The notes below the pieces were generated by a model. It worked only from the letters and a program-made list of their open reading frames with translations. It ran no database searches and had not been told where the DNA came from. 64,000 bases of DNA from Solen grandis. Lineage: Eukaryota > Mollusca > Bivalvia > Adapedonta > Solenidae. A program made the translations under genes and the position numbers. Each line of letters starts with the position of its first letter. Position 1 is the first letter of the stretch. Below are positions 47,396 to 59,303 of this stretch, one piece after another. Location: the NCBI GenBank assembly GCA_021229015.1, contig CM037794.1:41869126-41933125 (forward strand). Reading direction: 5' to 3'.

Positions 47396-48549
47396 TGCCT
47401 CAAGCAGAATGACCTATTGGGTTTGTACTGTTTTTTTTTATTATTTTTTTTCTTCTTTTCTACTCCTTAATTTCGATATGTTGCAAGAGACCCAGGATCA
47501 TGAAAATTTAAGGGCTTATGCTTCATATGCTGAAATTTTTATTTCAATGATTTTCCTATGCCCATGACGTCATATGAGGTCACACTTCACTTTGTCTACA
47601 AACGTTTGTACGCGGTCTACAGTCATTATTTCTGGACCGATTTCCATCATTTCACAGAATGTGTATGTTACGTTCTAGTTGTGCATCCCGGTGTCTGTTT
47701 TTCCAAATTCGAAAGGCAAAGGTTTTATGGCGAATCCAAGATTCGAACCATTGACGTCAAATTTCAAATACCTAAAAAGTCGCTTCCAGATGAATTAGAA
47801 AGCTGATAATTAGAGAGATTATATGTCTCCAAGTTTTAAAAAAAATTTCAGATATCTACACGTTAAGTTAGATATGTTTTAAAGTTTCAAGGACCAGGGA
47901 AATTAATGGCATATACTTCAAACCATGTGCTTTTGATTTTATGTATTTAATATTCGTGTGACGTCATATAACGTCAGATTTGACGTCAGGACAAAAAGGT
48001 TTCACGCAATCTACAGCCTTTATTTTTTGGACCGATTTTCATCAAATTTTCACAAAATGTGCAACACTCTAGTTCAAATTCAAAAAGGTAATGGTTCTAT
48101 GGCGAATCCAATATTCGAACAATTGATGTCAAATTTCAAATACGTATAAAACAGCTTCAAGATGAGTTATAGAGCTGATAATTAGACTGAATATTAATCT
48201 CGAAGACTTCTTTTTCTTCTGAGACGACGAATGTCAATTGACGTCATATGATGTCATACGGTAAAAAAAGAATTTCTTATATCTACCCGTCAATTTCTCT
48301 ATGTTACTAAGGTCCCAGTGGCATAAAAAATTAAAAAACTATATTTAAAATTCTGAATATTTCATTTCATTGAATTTTTATGCCTATGACGTCATATGAC
48401 GTCAACTTCGACGTTGTCTACAAAAGTTTGTACGCGGTCTACAACCATTATTTCTGGACCGATATTCATTAAATTTCACAGAATGTGTATGTTACGCTTT
48501 AGTTGTGCCTACCAGTGACCGTTTTTCCAATTTCGAAAAGGCAAAGGTT

Positions 48550-49385
48550 TTATGGGTAATCAAAGTGTGAATTTTACAGAAACACGTGTGCATTTTACAG
48601 ATTAAACTGAAAATTTTACAGTTTAAACTGTAATTTTACACTTTAATCTGTAAAACTCACACAATTTTCTGTAAAATTTAACTTTTAATTTAACAAATTA
48701 ATGTGAAGAAACTAAAAACATAATAAGTGTCAATGTGGCGTTAATACGCTTCCGTAAAATAGAGATTGATCAGTGTGGTGGTATCCAACTAACAAGTGTA
48801 TTCGAGTTATAACACATGTTTAGCTGTAGAAGTAAGCCAATTTTATTGCAAATACCGAAACTTATAGGTTTTCCAGTTCAGTGAACTGACAAAACTACCA
48901 TCTATATTGCCATAAAAGTTACATTTATTGCTGAAGTAATGGACACAAACGCAATATACGTAAAGTAATTGCCAATAATATTATATTTAATGATCTTCTA
49001 AAGGCGCAGTGTCGTAATGGTAATGGTAATGAAGATTCGGTGGTTGTTGATCAAAGTAGAGAGAAACTTGAAGTATTCAGATGTAAAACTTTTATGTCAG
49101 TCCAGCGTGTATCTCAAAACACAAGAAACCTATCGAAATGATGACCTTAAGTGCTTAGATACGATACAAATCTTTCGTTCTCAGAGAGTTGTGAATTTCA
49201 ATATTATAGTGTAAAGGCTATATACGAGTAAACAAGTATGGTGTTCGGTCATTCATTTCTAGAAAATACTCACGAAAATGGCTATTCTCCGACCAAAAAG
49301 AAAGTCTCAAAGCCGACCAGAATGTACCTACGGCCTTAGAAGAACCTGATTATAATCAGCTCTTAAAATAAAATTATAAAAAACC
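48550..49385. other. Unique insertion within a B1 unit
   Basis: B1 text stops at GGTTTTATGGGTAATC and resumes at AAACCTTCCAGATAAGTTA, both recognisable positions of the unit, so about 840 bp are inserted or substituted. The left end holds a long near-palindrome (48568-48682). The rest is AT-rich and unlike other parts of the window. A 65-codon frame at 49017-49214 has no recognised motif. No matching terminal repeats were found. Confidence 0.6.
48568..48682. repeat. About 115-bp near-perfect palindrome
   Basis: Centred on ACAGTTTAAACTGT (48618-48631). The arms read GTGTG(C/A)(A/G)TTTTACAG followed by ATTAAA with few mismatches, and an outer pair AATTTTACAGAAA / TTTCTGTAAAATT extends the stem. 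TTTTACAG or its complement occurs about eight times. It could form a long hairpin. Confidence 0.85.
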
Positions 49386-50771
49386 TTCCAGATAAGTTAT
49401 AAAGCTGATATTTAGACTGAATATTAGACTTCTTTTTATTCTGTGACGTCGAATGTCAATTGACGTCTTATGACGTCATACGGTAAAAAAGAATTTCTTA
49501 TATCTACGCGTTATTTGTTGCTAAGGTCCCAGTAGCATGAAAAATTAAAAGCCTATGTTTAAAATACTGAATATTTCATTTCATTGAATTTCTTACGCCT
49601 ATGACGGCATATGACGTCAACTTTGACGTTGTCTACAAAAGTTTGTACGCGGTATACAGCCATTATTTCTGGACCGATTTTCATAAAAATTTCACAGAAA
49701 GTGTATATTAGGTTATAGTTGAGCATCCCGGTGTCCGTTCTTCCAAATTCAAAAATGCAAAGGTTTTATGACGGATCCAATATTCGAAATATTGACGTCA
49801 AATTCTAAATAGTAAAATTTTTTGGAAAGTAAATAAGTCTCCAAGAGTGCTTTACATTCTATGAAGATGAACGTCATTTGACGTCATAAGGTCAAAAAAT
49901 ATTTCTGATATATACGCGTAAATTTAATATGTTGTTAACTTCCCAGGACCATGAAATCTTATGGTATATACTTTAGAAATGCTTTAGAATGCAATGTAAT
50001 TCATATTAATTTGACGTTATATCACATCAGATTTGACGTCAGGACAAAAAGGTTTTACGCGGTGTACAGCCATTATTTTTGGACCAATTTTCAGAAAATT
50101 TCAAAGAATGTATATGTAACGCTCTAGTTGTGTATCCTGGGTCCTGTTTTACATATTCGAAAAGACGAAAAGGCAATGGTTCTATGGCGAATCCAAGTTT
50201 CGAAACATTGACGTCAAATTTCAAAAACATATAAAATCGCTTCGAGATGATTTAGAAAGTTGATATTTGGACTGAATATTAGTCTTTAAGACTTATTTAT
50301 ATTCTGTCAGGATTAACGTTATTTGACGTCATAAGGTCAAAAAGAATGTTAATATATCTACGCGTTAATTTCTATATGTTGCAAAGTTGCAAGGAGCATG
50401 AAAAAATTACTTGATATTCTTAAGATACTTAATATTTCATTTCATTGATTTTCTTATGCCTATGATGTCATGTGACATCAAACTTGACGTTGCCTACACA
50501 CTCTTGTACGCGGTCTACAGCCATTATTACAGGATGGAATTCGAATTGTAAGCATTTTAAATAAATTTGATTTGTAACATAGATTATAAAAATAGTCCAA
50601 GTTAAATAAATCGATATAAAAAAAATGATATCAGTTACTTTTGCCATTTCCTCCAAGTTAAACAGTTTATTTTTCAAAGTTCATTTAAGTTATGGCCATA
50701 CAAAAGCAAGTTAAAGGCTGCAATTTCATATCCTCTTACTTTTTTTGCTTTTAAGTATTTGACAAACTAGT

Positions 50772-53700
50772 TCTTCTTCTTCTTCTTATTCTTTTTTTCT
50801 TCCTCTTATATTTGTGTTAATTTCAAGGTGTTGCCATTGACTCAGAACAATGAAAATTTTATGGCATATATTTCAAACCATGAGCTTTCGGATGCAATGA
50901 ATTGTATATTCATATGACGTCATATAACGTCAGACTTGACGTCACGTGAAAAAGTTTGTACGCGGTCTACAGCCATTATTTCTGGACCGATTTTCATCAA
51001 AATTTCACAGAATGTGTAGGTTAGGCTCTAGTTGTGCATCCCGGTGTCCGTTTTTCAAAATTCGAAAAGTCCATGGTTCTATAGCGAATCCAATATTCGA
51101 ACCAAGGTCGTAAATTTTTAAATGCTTATAAAATCTGTCCTATTTAAGATAGAAAGTTGATTTTTAGTCAGTATATAGGTCTCTAGAAGTTTTAAACATT
51201 TTGTGAAAATAAATGTCATATGACGTCACGTGACGTCATTATATGATAATGTATTTCTAATATTAACAAGAATATTTCTATTTGTTGAAATTGTCGAAAG
51301 GCAATGAAATTTTGCTTCAAACGCTGAAATTTTGATTTCTATGATTTTCATATGACTATGACGTCATATGACGTCACACTGGAAATATGCAACAAAAGTT
51401 TGTACGCGGTCTACAGCCATTGTTTATGAACCGATTTTCATGAAATTTTCACAGAATGTGTATATTAAGTTCTAGTTGTGCATCCAGGTGTCCGTTTTTC
51501 AAAATTCGAAAAGTCCAAGGTTCTATAGCGATTCCAAGATTCGAACCAAGGTCGTAAATTTTCAAATTCTTATAAAATCGGTTCTATTTGAGATAGAAAG
51601 ATGATATTGGGTCAGTATATAGGTCTCTGGGAGTCTTAAACATTTTGTGAAAATAAATGTCATATGACGTCACGTGACGTCATTATATGATAATGAATTT
51701 CTAATTCTAACAAGATTATTTCTATATCTTGAAATTTTCGAAGGGCAATGAAAAATTAATGCCGCATGCTTCAGATGCTGAAATTTCGATTTCAAAGATT
51801 TTCAGAAGCCTATGATGTCATATGACGTCACATTTGAAATTGACTACGAAAGTTTGTACACGGTCCAGAGCCATTATTAATGGGCCGATTTTCATCAAAT
51901 TTTCACAGAATGTTTATATTAAGTTTTAGTTGTGCATCTCCTTGTCCGTTTATCAAAATTCGAAAAGTCCATGGTTCTATAGCGATTCCAAGATTCGAAC
52001 CAAGGTCGTAAATTTTTAAATGCTTATAAAATCGGTCCTATTTGAGATAGAAAAGTGATATTTGGTCAGTATATAGGTCTCTAGAAGTCTTAAACATTTT
52101 GTGAAAATAAATGTCATATGACGTCACGTGACGTCATTATATGATAATGTATTTCTAATATTAAAAGATTTTTATTGAAATTGTCGAAGGGCAATGAAAA
52201 TTTAATGACAATTGAATCAGACGCTGAAATTTTGATTTCAATGATTTTCAGAAGACTATGACGTCATATGACGTCACATTTGAAATTGACTACGAAAGTT
52301 TGTACACGGTCCAGAGCCATTATTAATGGGCCGATTTTCATCAAATTTTCACAGAATGTGTATATTACGTTCTTATTGAGTATGCCGGTGTCCGGTTTTT
52401 CAAAATTCGAAAAGTCCAAGCATCTATGGCGGATCCAAGATTCGAACCAAGGACGTCAATTTTTAAATGCTTATAAAAACTGTCCTATTTGAGATAGAAA
52501 GTTGAAATTTTGTCGGTTAGTAGGTCTCTGAGTGTCTTAACAATTATGTGAAAATATACGTCATATGACCTCACGTGACGTCATTTTTTATTATTATTAT
52601 TCTTTCCTTCTTCCTAAGTAAACGCTTATTTTAATATGTTGCAATAGTCCTAGGACGATGAAATTTTTATGGGTTATTAGTCACGTGAGGAAATTTTGAT
52701 TTCAATGATTGTCAGCACCCTTTGACGTCACATGACGTCACAGCTAAAAATAGTGAAAAATGGTGTTAGCGCTCTACAGTCGTCATTTATGGTCGGATTT
52801 TCTTCAAATTTTCGCAGATGGTACATCTTGAAACTAAGGTGTACATATCCTGTCAGCTAACCGAAATTCCGAAAGACCGAAGTTCTGTGGCTGAAATAAG
52901 ATTCGAACATAGGACCGAAAATTTCATTTTAGGATTAAAGAGCTTCGGGATGAGATAGAAAGTTGAAACTTACATAGTTTGCAGTTCTGCAGAATTTCTA
53001 CATATATTTTGAGTCGTGACGTCATATGACGTCATGTGACGTCATAAGCATACATCTTAATTTTCATTTAAAGGCAATGATTTCGACATGATGCCAGTTG
53101 TTCAGAATAATGAAAATTTCAGAGTTATGATAGAAATGGATGCGCTTTTAAAAAAAAGCATCTTCAGCACCCTATGACGTCATATGACGTCACAGCTAAA
53201 AAAAGTGAAAATTGGTGTTCGCGCTCTACAGCCGTCATTTATGGTCGGATTTTCTTAAAATTTTAAAAGATGGTACACCTTCAAAACTAAGGTGTGCATA
53301 TCCTGCCAGCTAACCGAAATTCCGAAAAACCGAAGTTCTGTGGCTGAAATAAGATTCTTACATAGGACCAAAAATTTCATTTTAGGATTGAAGAGCTTCA
53401 GGATGAGATAGAAAGTTGAAACTTACACAGTTTGCAGTTCTGCAGCATTTCTACAAATATTTTGAATCGTGACGTCATAGGACGTCATAAGCATACCATT
53501 TAATTTTAATTTGGGGCAATGATTTCGACATGATGCCAGTTGTTCAGAATAATGAAAATTTCAGAGTTATTGCAGTAAAGTATGCGCTTTTGAGCAACAG
53601 CATTTTCAGCACCCTATGACGTCACCTGACGTCAGAGCTAAAAATAGTGAAAAATGGTATTCGCGCTCTACAGCCGCCATTTGTGATCAGACTTTCTTCA

Positions 53701-54049
53701 AATTTTTACAGATGGTACATCTTGAAACTAAGGTGTGAATATTTTGTCAGCTAACCTTAATTCCGAAAAACCAAAGTATTGTGGCTGAAGTAAGATTCGA
53801 ACATAGGACCTTTAAACTAGAAATCAAGTTTGCAGTCATGTCCTGACGTCATATAACATCATGTTACGTCACAGACTAATACTAAGTTCTTATCATTTGC
53901 ACTAATTTCGGAATATAATGTCAATTGTTTAGCATGAACATGAAATACTACCAGAGGTGAATCATTACATGAAACTTCTATCTCCTGCTTTTTGCATTAA
54001 CACAGCTTGCAGAAAGTCCTATCATTCGTTTTCACGAATGACATCTAGT
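50772..54049 (+). mobile_element. Composite family B element (B1 then B2), 3' end intact
   Basis: TTC/TTA tract and TTTTTTTCTTCCTCTTATAT, then four B1 units (about 50910-52580) with left TA-linked and right CG-linked CRE doublets. An internal TTA tract at about 52590 precedes B2 units (52720-53810), one of which ends early at GGACC before AAACTAGAAATCAAG. The tail has GCAGAAAGTCCTATCATTCG with arms ATTCG/CGAAT and CTAG at 54044-54047. The start up to about 51000 matches 14170-14440 closely. Confidence 0.8.
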
Positions 54050-54103
54050 TCTTCTTCTTTTATTATTATTAGGTTTCCAAACTATTGGGTTTGTACTGTT
54101 TAT

Positions 54104-56318
54104 TAGGGCTTTCTGCTTTTCGCAGAAAGACCTTTTGGGTTTGTTCTGTCTTTTATTATTATTATTCTTTTTTTCCAACCTTTTCATGTTGTTATTTCAT
54201 TAAGTTGCTGAAGGTCTAGGACAAAGAAATTCTATCAACAGACACCTGAAGCAATGGCATTTTGGAATATATTATTTTTATCTTCACATGACGTCACATG
54301 ACGTCAGAACTAAAAATAGCTACCAAAGTTTGTACGCGCTGTACAGCCGTCATTTATGGACGGATTGTCATGGAATTTTCACAGAAGTTATATATTAAGA
54401 CCTCATTGTGCAGGATTATATAGGTTTGCCAAGATTCGAAAGAACTAAGGTTCTATGGCGAATCCAAGATTCGAACCAAGGACGTCAAATTTCAAATCCA
54501 TATAAAATCGATTCTAGATGAGATAGAAAGTTGATATTTGGCGAGATTATATGTCTCTGTGTTTCCTTTGCATTTTGTAAAGATGAACGTCATATGACGT
54601 CATATGACGTCATCAAGTTGTATAGAATTTCCGATTTCTTGATGTCAATTTACTCATGTTGCAAAGGCTCATAGACAATGAAAATTTAATGTCCCATGTA
54701 GGTAGTCATGAACATTTAGATTCAATGTTTAAAATTTTCATATGACGTCATATGACGTCAGAACTAAAAATAGCTACCAAAGGTTGTACGCGCTGTACAG
54801 CCGTCATTTATGGACAGATTGGCATGGAATTTTCACAGAAGTTATATATTACGACCTCATTGTGCAGGATTATATAGGTTTGCCAAGATTCGAAAGAACT
54901 AAGGTTCTATGGCGAATCCAAGATTCGAACCAAGGACGTCAAATTTCAAATTCATATCAAAACGTTTCTAGGTGAGATAGAAAGTTGATATTTGGCGAGA
55001 TTATACGTCTCTGTGTTTCCTTTGCATTTTGTAAAGATGAACGTCATATGACGTCATTTGACGTCATCAAGTTGTATAGAATTTCCGATTTCTTGATGTC
55101 AATTTACTCATGTTGCAAGGGTTCATAAACAATGGAAATTGAAATTCCTTTGTAGGTGATCATGTTTATTTTTCTCTATTGTTGAAAATTTTCTTATGAC
55201 GTCACATGACGTCAGAACTAAAAATAGCTACCAAAGTTTGTACGCGCTGTACAGCCGTCATTTATGGACGGATTGGCATGGAATTTTCACAGAAGTTATA
55301 TATTACGATCTCATTATACAGGATTATATAGGTTTGCCAAGATTCGAAAAAGCAAAGGTTCTATGGCGAATCCAAGATTCGAACCAAGGACGTCAAATTT
55401 CAAATACGTATAAAATCGTTTCTAGATGAGATAGAAAGTTGATATTTGGCGATATTATATATCTCTGTGTTTTCTTTGCATTTTGTAAAGATGAACGTCA
55501 TATCACGTCATATGACGTCATCAAGCTGTATAGAATTTCCGATTTCTTGATGTCAATTTTCCTCATGTTGCAAAGCTTCATAGACAATGCAAATTAAATG
55601 TCCTTTGTACATAATCAGGAACATTTAGATTCAATGTTTAAAATTTTCATATGACGTCACATGACGTCAGAACTATTAATAACTACCAAAGTTTGTCCGC
55701 TCTGTACAGCCGTCATTTATTGATAGATTGGCATGCAATCTTCACAGAAGTTATATATTACGACCTCATTGTGCATGATTCTATAGGTTTGCCAAGATTT
55801 GAAAGAACTAAGGTTCTTTGACGAATCCAAGATTCGAACCAAGTAGGTCAAATTTTAAATACGTATAAAATCGTTTCTAGATGAGATAGACATTTGATAT
55901 TTAGCGAGCTTATACGTCTCTGTGTTTCCTTTGCATTTTGTAAAGATGAACGTCATATGACGTCATCAAATTGTAGAGAATTTCCGATTCCTGAATGTCA
56001 ATTTACTCATGTTGCAAAGCTTCATAGACAATGAAAATTTAATGTCCTATGTAGGTAATCATGAACATTAAGATTTAATGAGTAAAATTTTCATATGACG
56101 TCACATGACATCAAAACTTAAAAAAGCTACCAAAGTTCATCTGCGCTGCACAGCCGTCATTTATGGACGGATTGGCATGGAATTTTCACAGAAGTTATAT
56201 ATTACGACTTCATTGTGCAGGATTATATAGGTTTGCCAAAATTCGAAAAACACCAGGTTTGTCATGGTTTGCAGTGCAGAAAGCCCTATCTTTTGTTCAA
56301 AACAAAAGAAGTCTAGTT
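54104..56318 (+). mobile_element. Complete nested B3 element, copy 2
   Basis: Same ends and same leader as 22918-24595: TAGGGCTTTCTGC with inverted copy, TTTTTTTCCAACC, stem TCTTTTGTT/AACAAAAGA, CTAG at 56313-56316. It is about 530 bp longer because it has about one more B3 core unit and lacks the deletion seen near 24060 in copy 1. A degraded 5' end (TAGGTTTCCAAACTATTGGG) lies just upstream at 54070, marking the element into whose tract it inserted. Confidence 0.85.
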
Positions 56319-57465
56319 ATTATTATTATTATTCTACTTTTTTCTTCCTTTTGAGGTTCAAATTAAAACAGGTTGCCGATGAGCTAGCAGCTTGAAATTT
56401 TAATAGTATGCACAGTGACTTTGGCGCTTTTGATCATCATATTTTTTTTCTTCATGTGACGTCACATGACGTCAGGGCTGAAAAAAGCTACAAAAGTTTG
56501 TTCGCGCTCTACAGCCGTCATGATTGGACCGATTTACTTGATTTTTTCACAGAATGTATATATTATGTTCTTGTTGTGCAGGATTATATACGTTTTGCAA
56601 CATTCAAAAAGACCAAGGATCTATGGGAGAACCAAGTTTCGAACTTTGGACCTGAAAATTTATTTAAGCATTACGAAGCTCTCAGATAAGCTACAAACAT
56701 GAAATTTGGACAGAATATGTGTCCTATTGATTTCTTTTAGTTCTGAGAAGATTGACGTCGTATGACGTAAAATGACGTCATGACGCGTTATCAAATTTTT
56801 TATCCAAAATATACGGTTTTTTAGCACTGGAAGACAAAGTTTTTGACCGATTTGCATAAAATTTTCACTGAAGGTGCAACATAGCCTCTTATTGTCAACA
56901 GTCACTTCCGCTTCCGGAAAAAAGCTAAGGTCAAGGTCACATGTCAATTATCTGTTTTTTCTTCGGCCTTAAATATCTCAAAAACGAAAAATATTTTATC
57001 GAGACACTATGCGTATAATTTGTAGTGCTTTGAAATGCCTTTCAAACGATATATAGTTTTTGAAGATCGGGGTTGAATCAGTTGAGTTATTGCAGAAAAA
57101 CCAAAATGCTGCAACCCTTAGCGCACTTAACTACTTATATCTCGATAATTATTGATTTTTGTTAATAAGAGTATGAATATAATTTGTAGATTAATGCCCG
57201 GCCGTTCTTTTGGTGTTTAAATTTTAAAGATTGACCTAATATTCATTAAGTTATAAGGAAAAACAAAACGATATGAACATATTTATCCCCGATTTTTGCC
57301 GTGTGCTCAAGGTTTAACCGCCCGTATCTACAAAGTGTTTAAAGATACATACAATTATGAAGCGAGTGAATTGTGGGAAATCAAAAGACCTTTCTAACGA
57401 TACCTAGCTTTTTAAAATTGGACGTAATATAAGGAAGTTACATGAAAAATAAGAATTCAGTAAAA

Positions 57466-58277
57466 CCGTTCTTTCATGCACTCCCGCAGTAAGTCCCGAT
57501 AACTTGATTCCTTTTTTCGAAGAAACTATTATTTTTTTTAAAATAACATAAAGAGCATTTTTAATTTCTTTTGCATGATGTAATGCGGTTCTAATGATAT
57601 GCAGATTTTAATGATCGGACCATAAATCATAAAGTTATTTGTCGAAAGGCAATAATAGACATGAACATCTTTTTGCCGACTTTTGCCGTGTTCTTGATAA
57701 ATAACTTTCTATATCTCAAAACCCGTAATAGAAAAGTTGAAACATGAAACACGTGAAATGTTGGAAATTTAAAGGCCTTTCGAATAGTACCTAGCGTTTT
57801 AAAATTGAACATCGGACATCCTATAAGGAAGTTAGATAAGAAATAAGAAGTCATTAAAACCGTTCTTTCATGCATTTTTGCAGTTAGTCCCTATCATTTA
57901 ATTGTTCTTTTCTAAGAAACTATTAATTTTTGAAAATAACATAAAGAACATTTTTTTTTGCATGATGCAATGCGGTTCTAATGGTATGCAGATTTTAATG
58001 ATCGGACCATTAATTATAAAGTTATTTGTCGAAGGGCAATAATAGACATGAACATCGTTTTGCCGATTTTTTGCCGTTTCTTTGAAAAATAACTTTCTAT
58101 ATCTCAGAACACGTAACAGAAAAGTTGAAACATGAAACAAGTGAAATGTTGGAAATAAAAAGGCCTTTCTTTTTTAAAATTGGACATCATATAAGGAAGT
58201 TAGATGAGAAATAAACATTAATTTATACCGTTCTTTCATGCACTTCTGCAATTAGTCCTAATCACTTGATTGCTTTT
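57466..58277 (+). repeat. 370-395-bp tandem repeat, interrupted
   Basis: CCGTTCTTTCATGCA recurs at 57466, 57860 and 58228 (periods 394 and 368 bp). Units carry AATGCGGTTCTAATG, TTATTTGTCGAA(A/G)GGCAATA and GTTGAAACATGAAAC. The third unit is cut at TTGATTGCTTTT by the insertion at 58278, resumes at 59283 and again at 59722-60060. Minus-strand frames of 80-82 codons through it are repeat copies of one another. Confidence 0.88.
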
Positions 58278-59282
58278 GAGCTCACCTGAGCACAAATTGC
58301 TCAAGGTGAGCTTTTGTGATCGCCCTGCGTCCGTCGTCGTGCGTCGTGCGTCGTCCGTCGTGCGTCGTCCGTCGTCAACAATTTGCTTTAAACGACATCT
58401 CCTCTGAAACCGCTGGACAGAATTTAATGAAACTTGGCAGGGATGATCCTTGGGTCAACCTTCACAAAAGTTGCTAAAATAAACTTGATCCATGTAGAAC
58501 TCTGGTTGCCATGGCAATAAAAAGAAAAAAAAATGAAAACTTTAAAAATCATCTTCTTCAAAACTACTGACCAGATTTTAAAATAAATTGGTACAGATGT
58601 TCCTTGGGTCAACCTCTACCAAAGTTGCTAAAATTATTCCGATCCGTAAAAAAACATGGCCGCCAGGTGCGGGGCTTATTTGCTTTATATGTATATAGAG
58701 AAACCTTTTAACATCTCCTCTGAAACCACTAGACAGAATTTGATTATACTTGGCAGAGATGATCCTTGGGTCAACCTTCACAAAAGTTGCTAAAATAAAC
58801 TTGATCCATGTAAAACTCTGGTTGCCATGGCAACAAAAAGAAAAAAAGAAAACTTTAAAAATCATCTTCTTCAAAACTACTGACCAGATTTTAAAATAAA
58901 TTGGTACAGATGTTCCTTGGGTCAACCTCTACCAAAGTTGCTAAAATTATTTCGATCCGTAAAAAAACATGGCCGCCAGGTGCGGGGCTTATTTGCCTTA
59001 TATGTATATAAAGAAACTTTTAAACAACATCTCCTCTGAAACCACTGGACAGAATTTGATTAAACTTGGCAGAGTTGATTCTTGGGTCAACCTTTACAAA
59101 AGTTGCTAAAATAAACTTGATCCATGTAGAACTCTGGTTGCCATGGCAACAAAAAAATGAAAACTTTTAAAATCATCTCCTTCAAAATTACTGGCGAGAT
59201 TTTAAAATAAATTGGTACAGATGTTCCTTGGGTCAACCTATTTATCTCAGGTGAGCGATTTAGGGCCATCATGGGCCTCTTG
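58278..59282 (+). mobile_element. AGCTCACCTGAG-family element, longer copy
   Basis: The 5' end GAGCTCACCTGAGCAC has an inverted partner CTCAAGGTGAGCT and a CCGTCGTCGTGCGTCG-type microsatellite. About two and a half units of about 318 bp follow (ACATCTCCTCTGAAACC at about 58398, 58711 and 59027), each with a GTTGCCATGGCAAC palindrome. The 3' end is CTCAGGTGAGC, an imperfect stem AGGGCCA/TGGGCCT and CTCTTG, ending at 59282. Removing it restores the host tandem unit (GATTGCTTTTCTAAGAAAC), which proves T-T insertion without duplication. Confidence 0.9.
58821..58834 (+). promoter_or_regulatory. RFX X-box-like palindrome (type example)
   Basis: GTTGCCATGGCAAC is a 14-bp perfect palindrome and matches the canonical RFX X-box. 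It is repeated at 59137-59150 and, with one change, at 58505-58518. The AGTCCCC family carries the related GTTGCTATGGTAAC, for example at 41465-41478. Binding is inference from motif identity. Confidence 0.55.
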
Positions 59283-59303
59283 TTCTAAGAAACAATTAAT
59301 TCT

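Larger units (their letters stand above)
47396..50771 (+). mobile_element. Older family B element with 5' end and diverged B1 units
   Basis: The 5' end TAGGGTTTTCTGCC is followed by an inverted copy with mismatches, TTGGGTTTGTACTG and a T/TTA tract. About seven diverged B1-like units follow (47560-50530), with CRE sites often mutated (TGATGTCA, TAACGTCA, TGACATCA). One unit is split by about 840 bp of other sequence (48550-49385). The text ends with ACAAACTAG at 50763-50771 before a TTC tract. That could be a degraded CTAG end, but no hairpin is visible. Divergence is by substitution, which makes this copy look genuinely older. Confidence 0.6.

Noticed and set aside
49017..49214. 65-codon frame in the unique insertion
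   Set aside because: It has no motif, no convincing context, and a length expected by chance in this composition.
50763..50771. Additional element 3' end at ACAAACTAG
   Set aside because: CTAG-TT next to a TTC tract fits, but no stem-loop or inverted terminal motif can be found upstream, so it is mentioned only as a possible degraded end.
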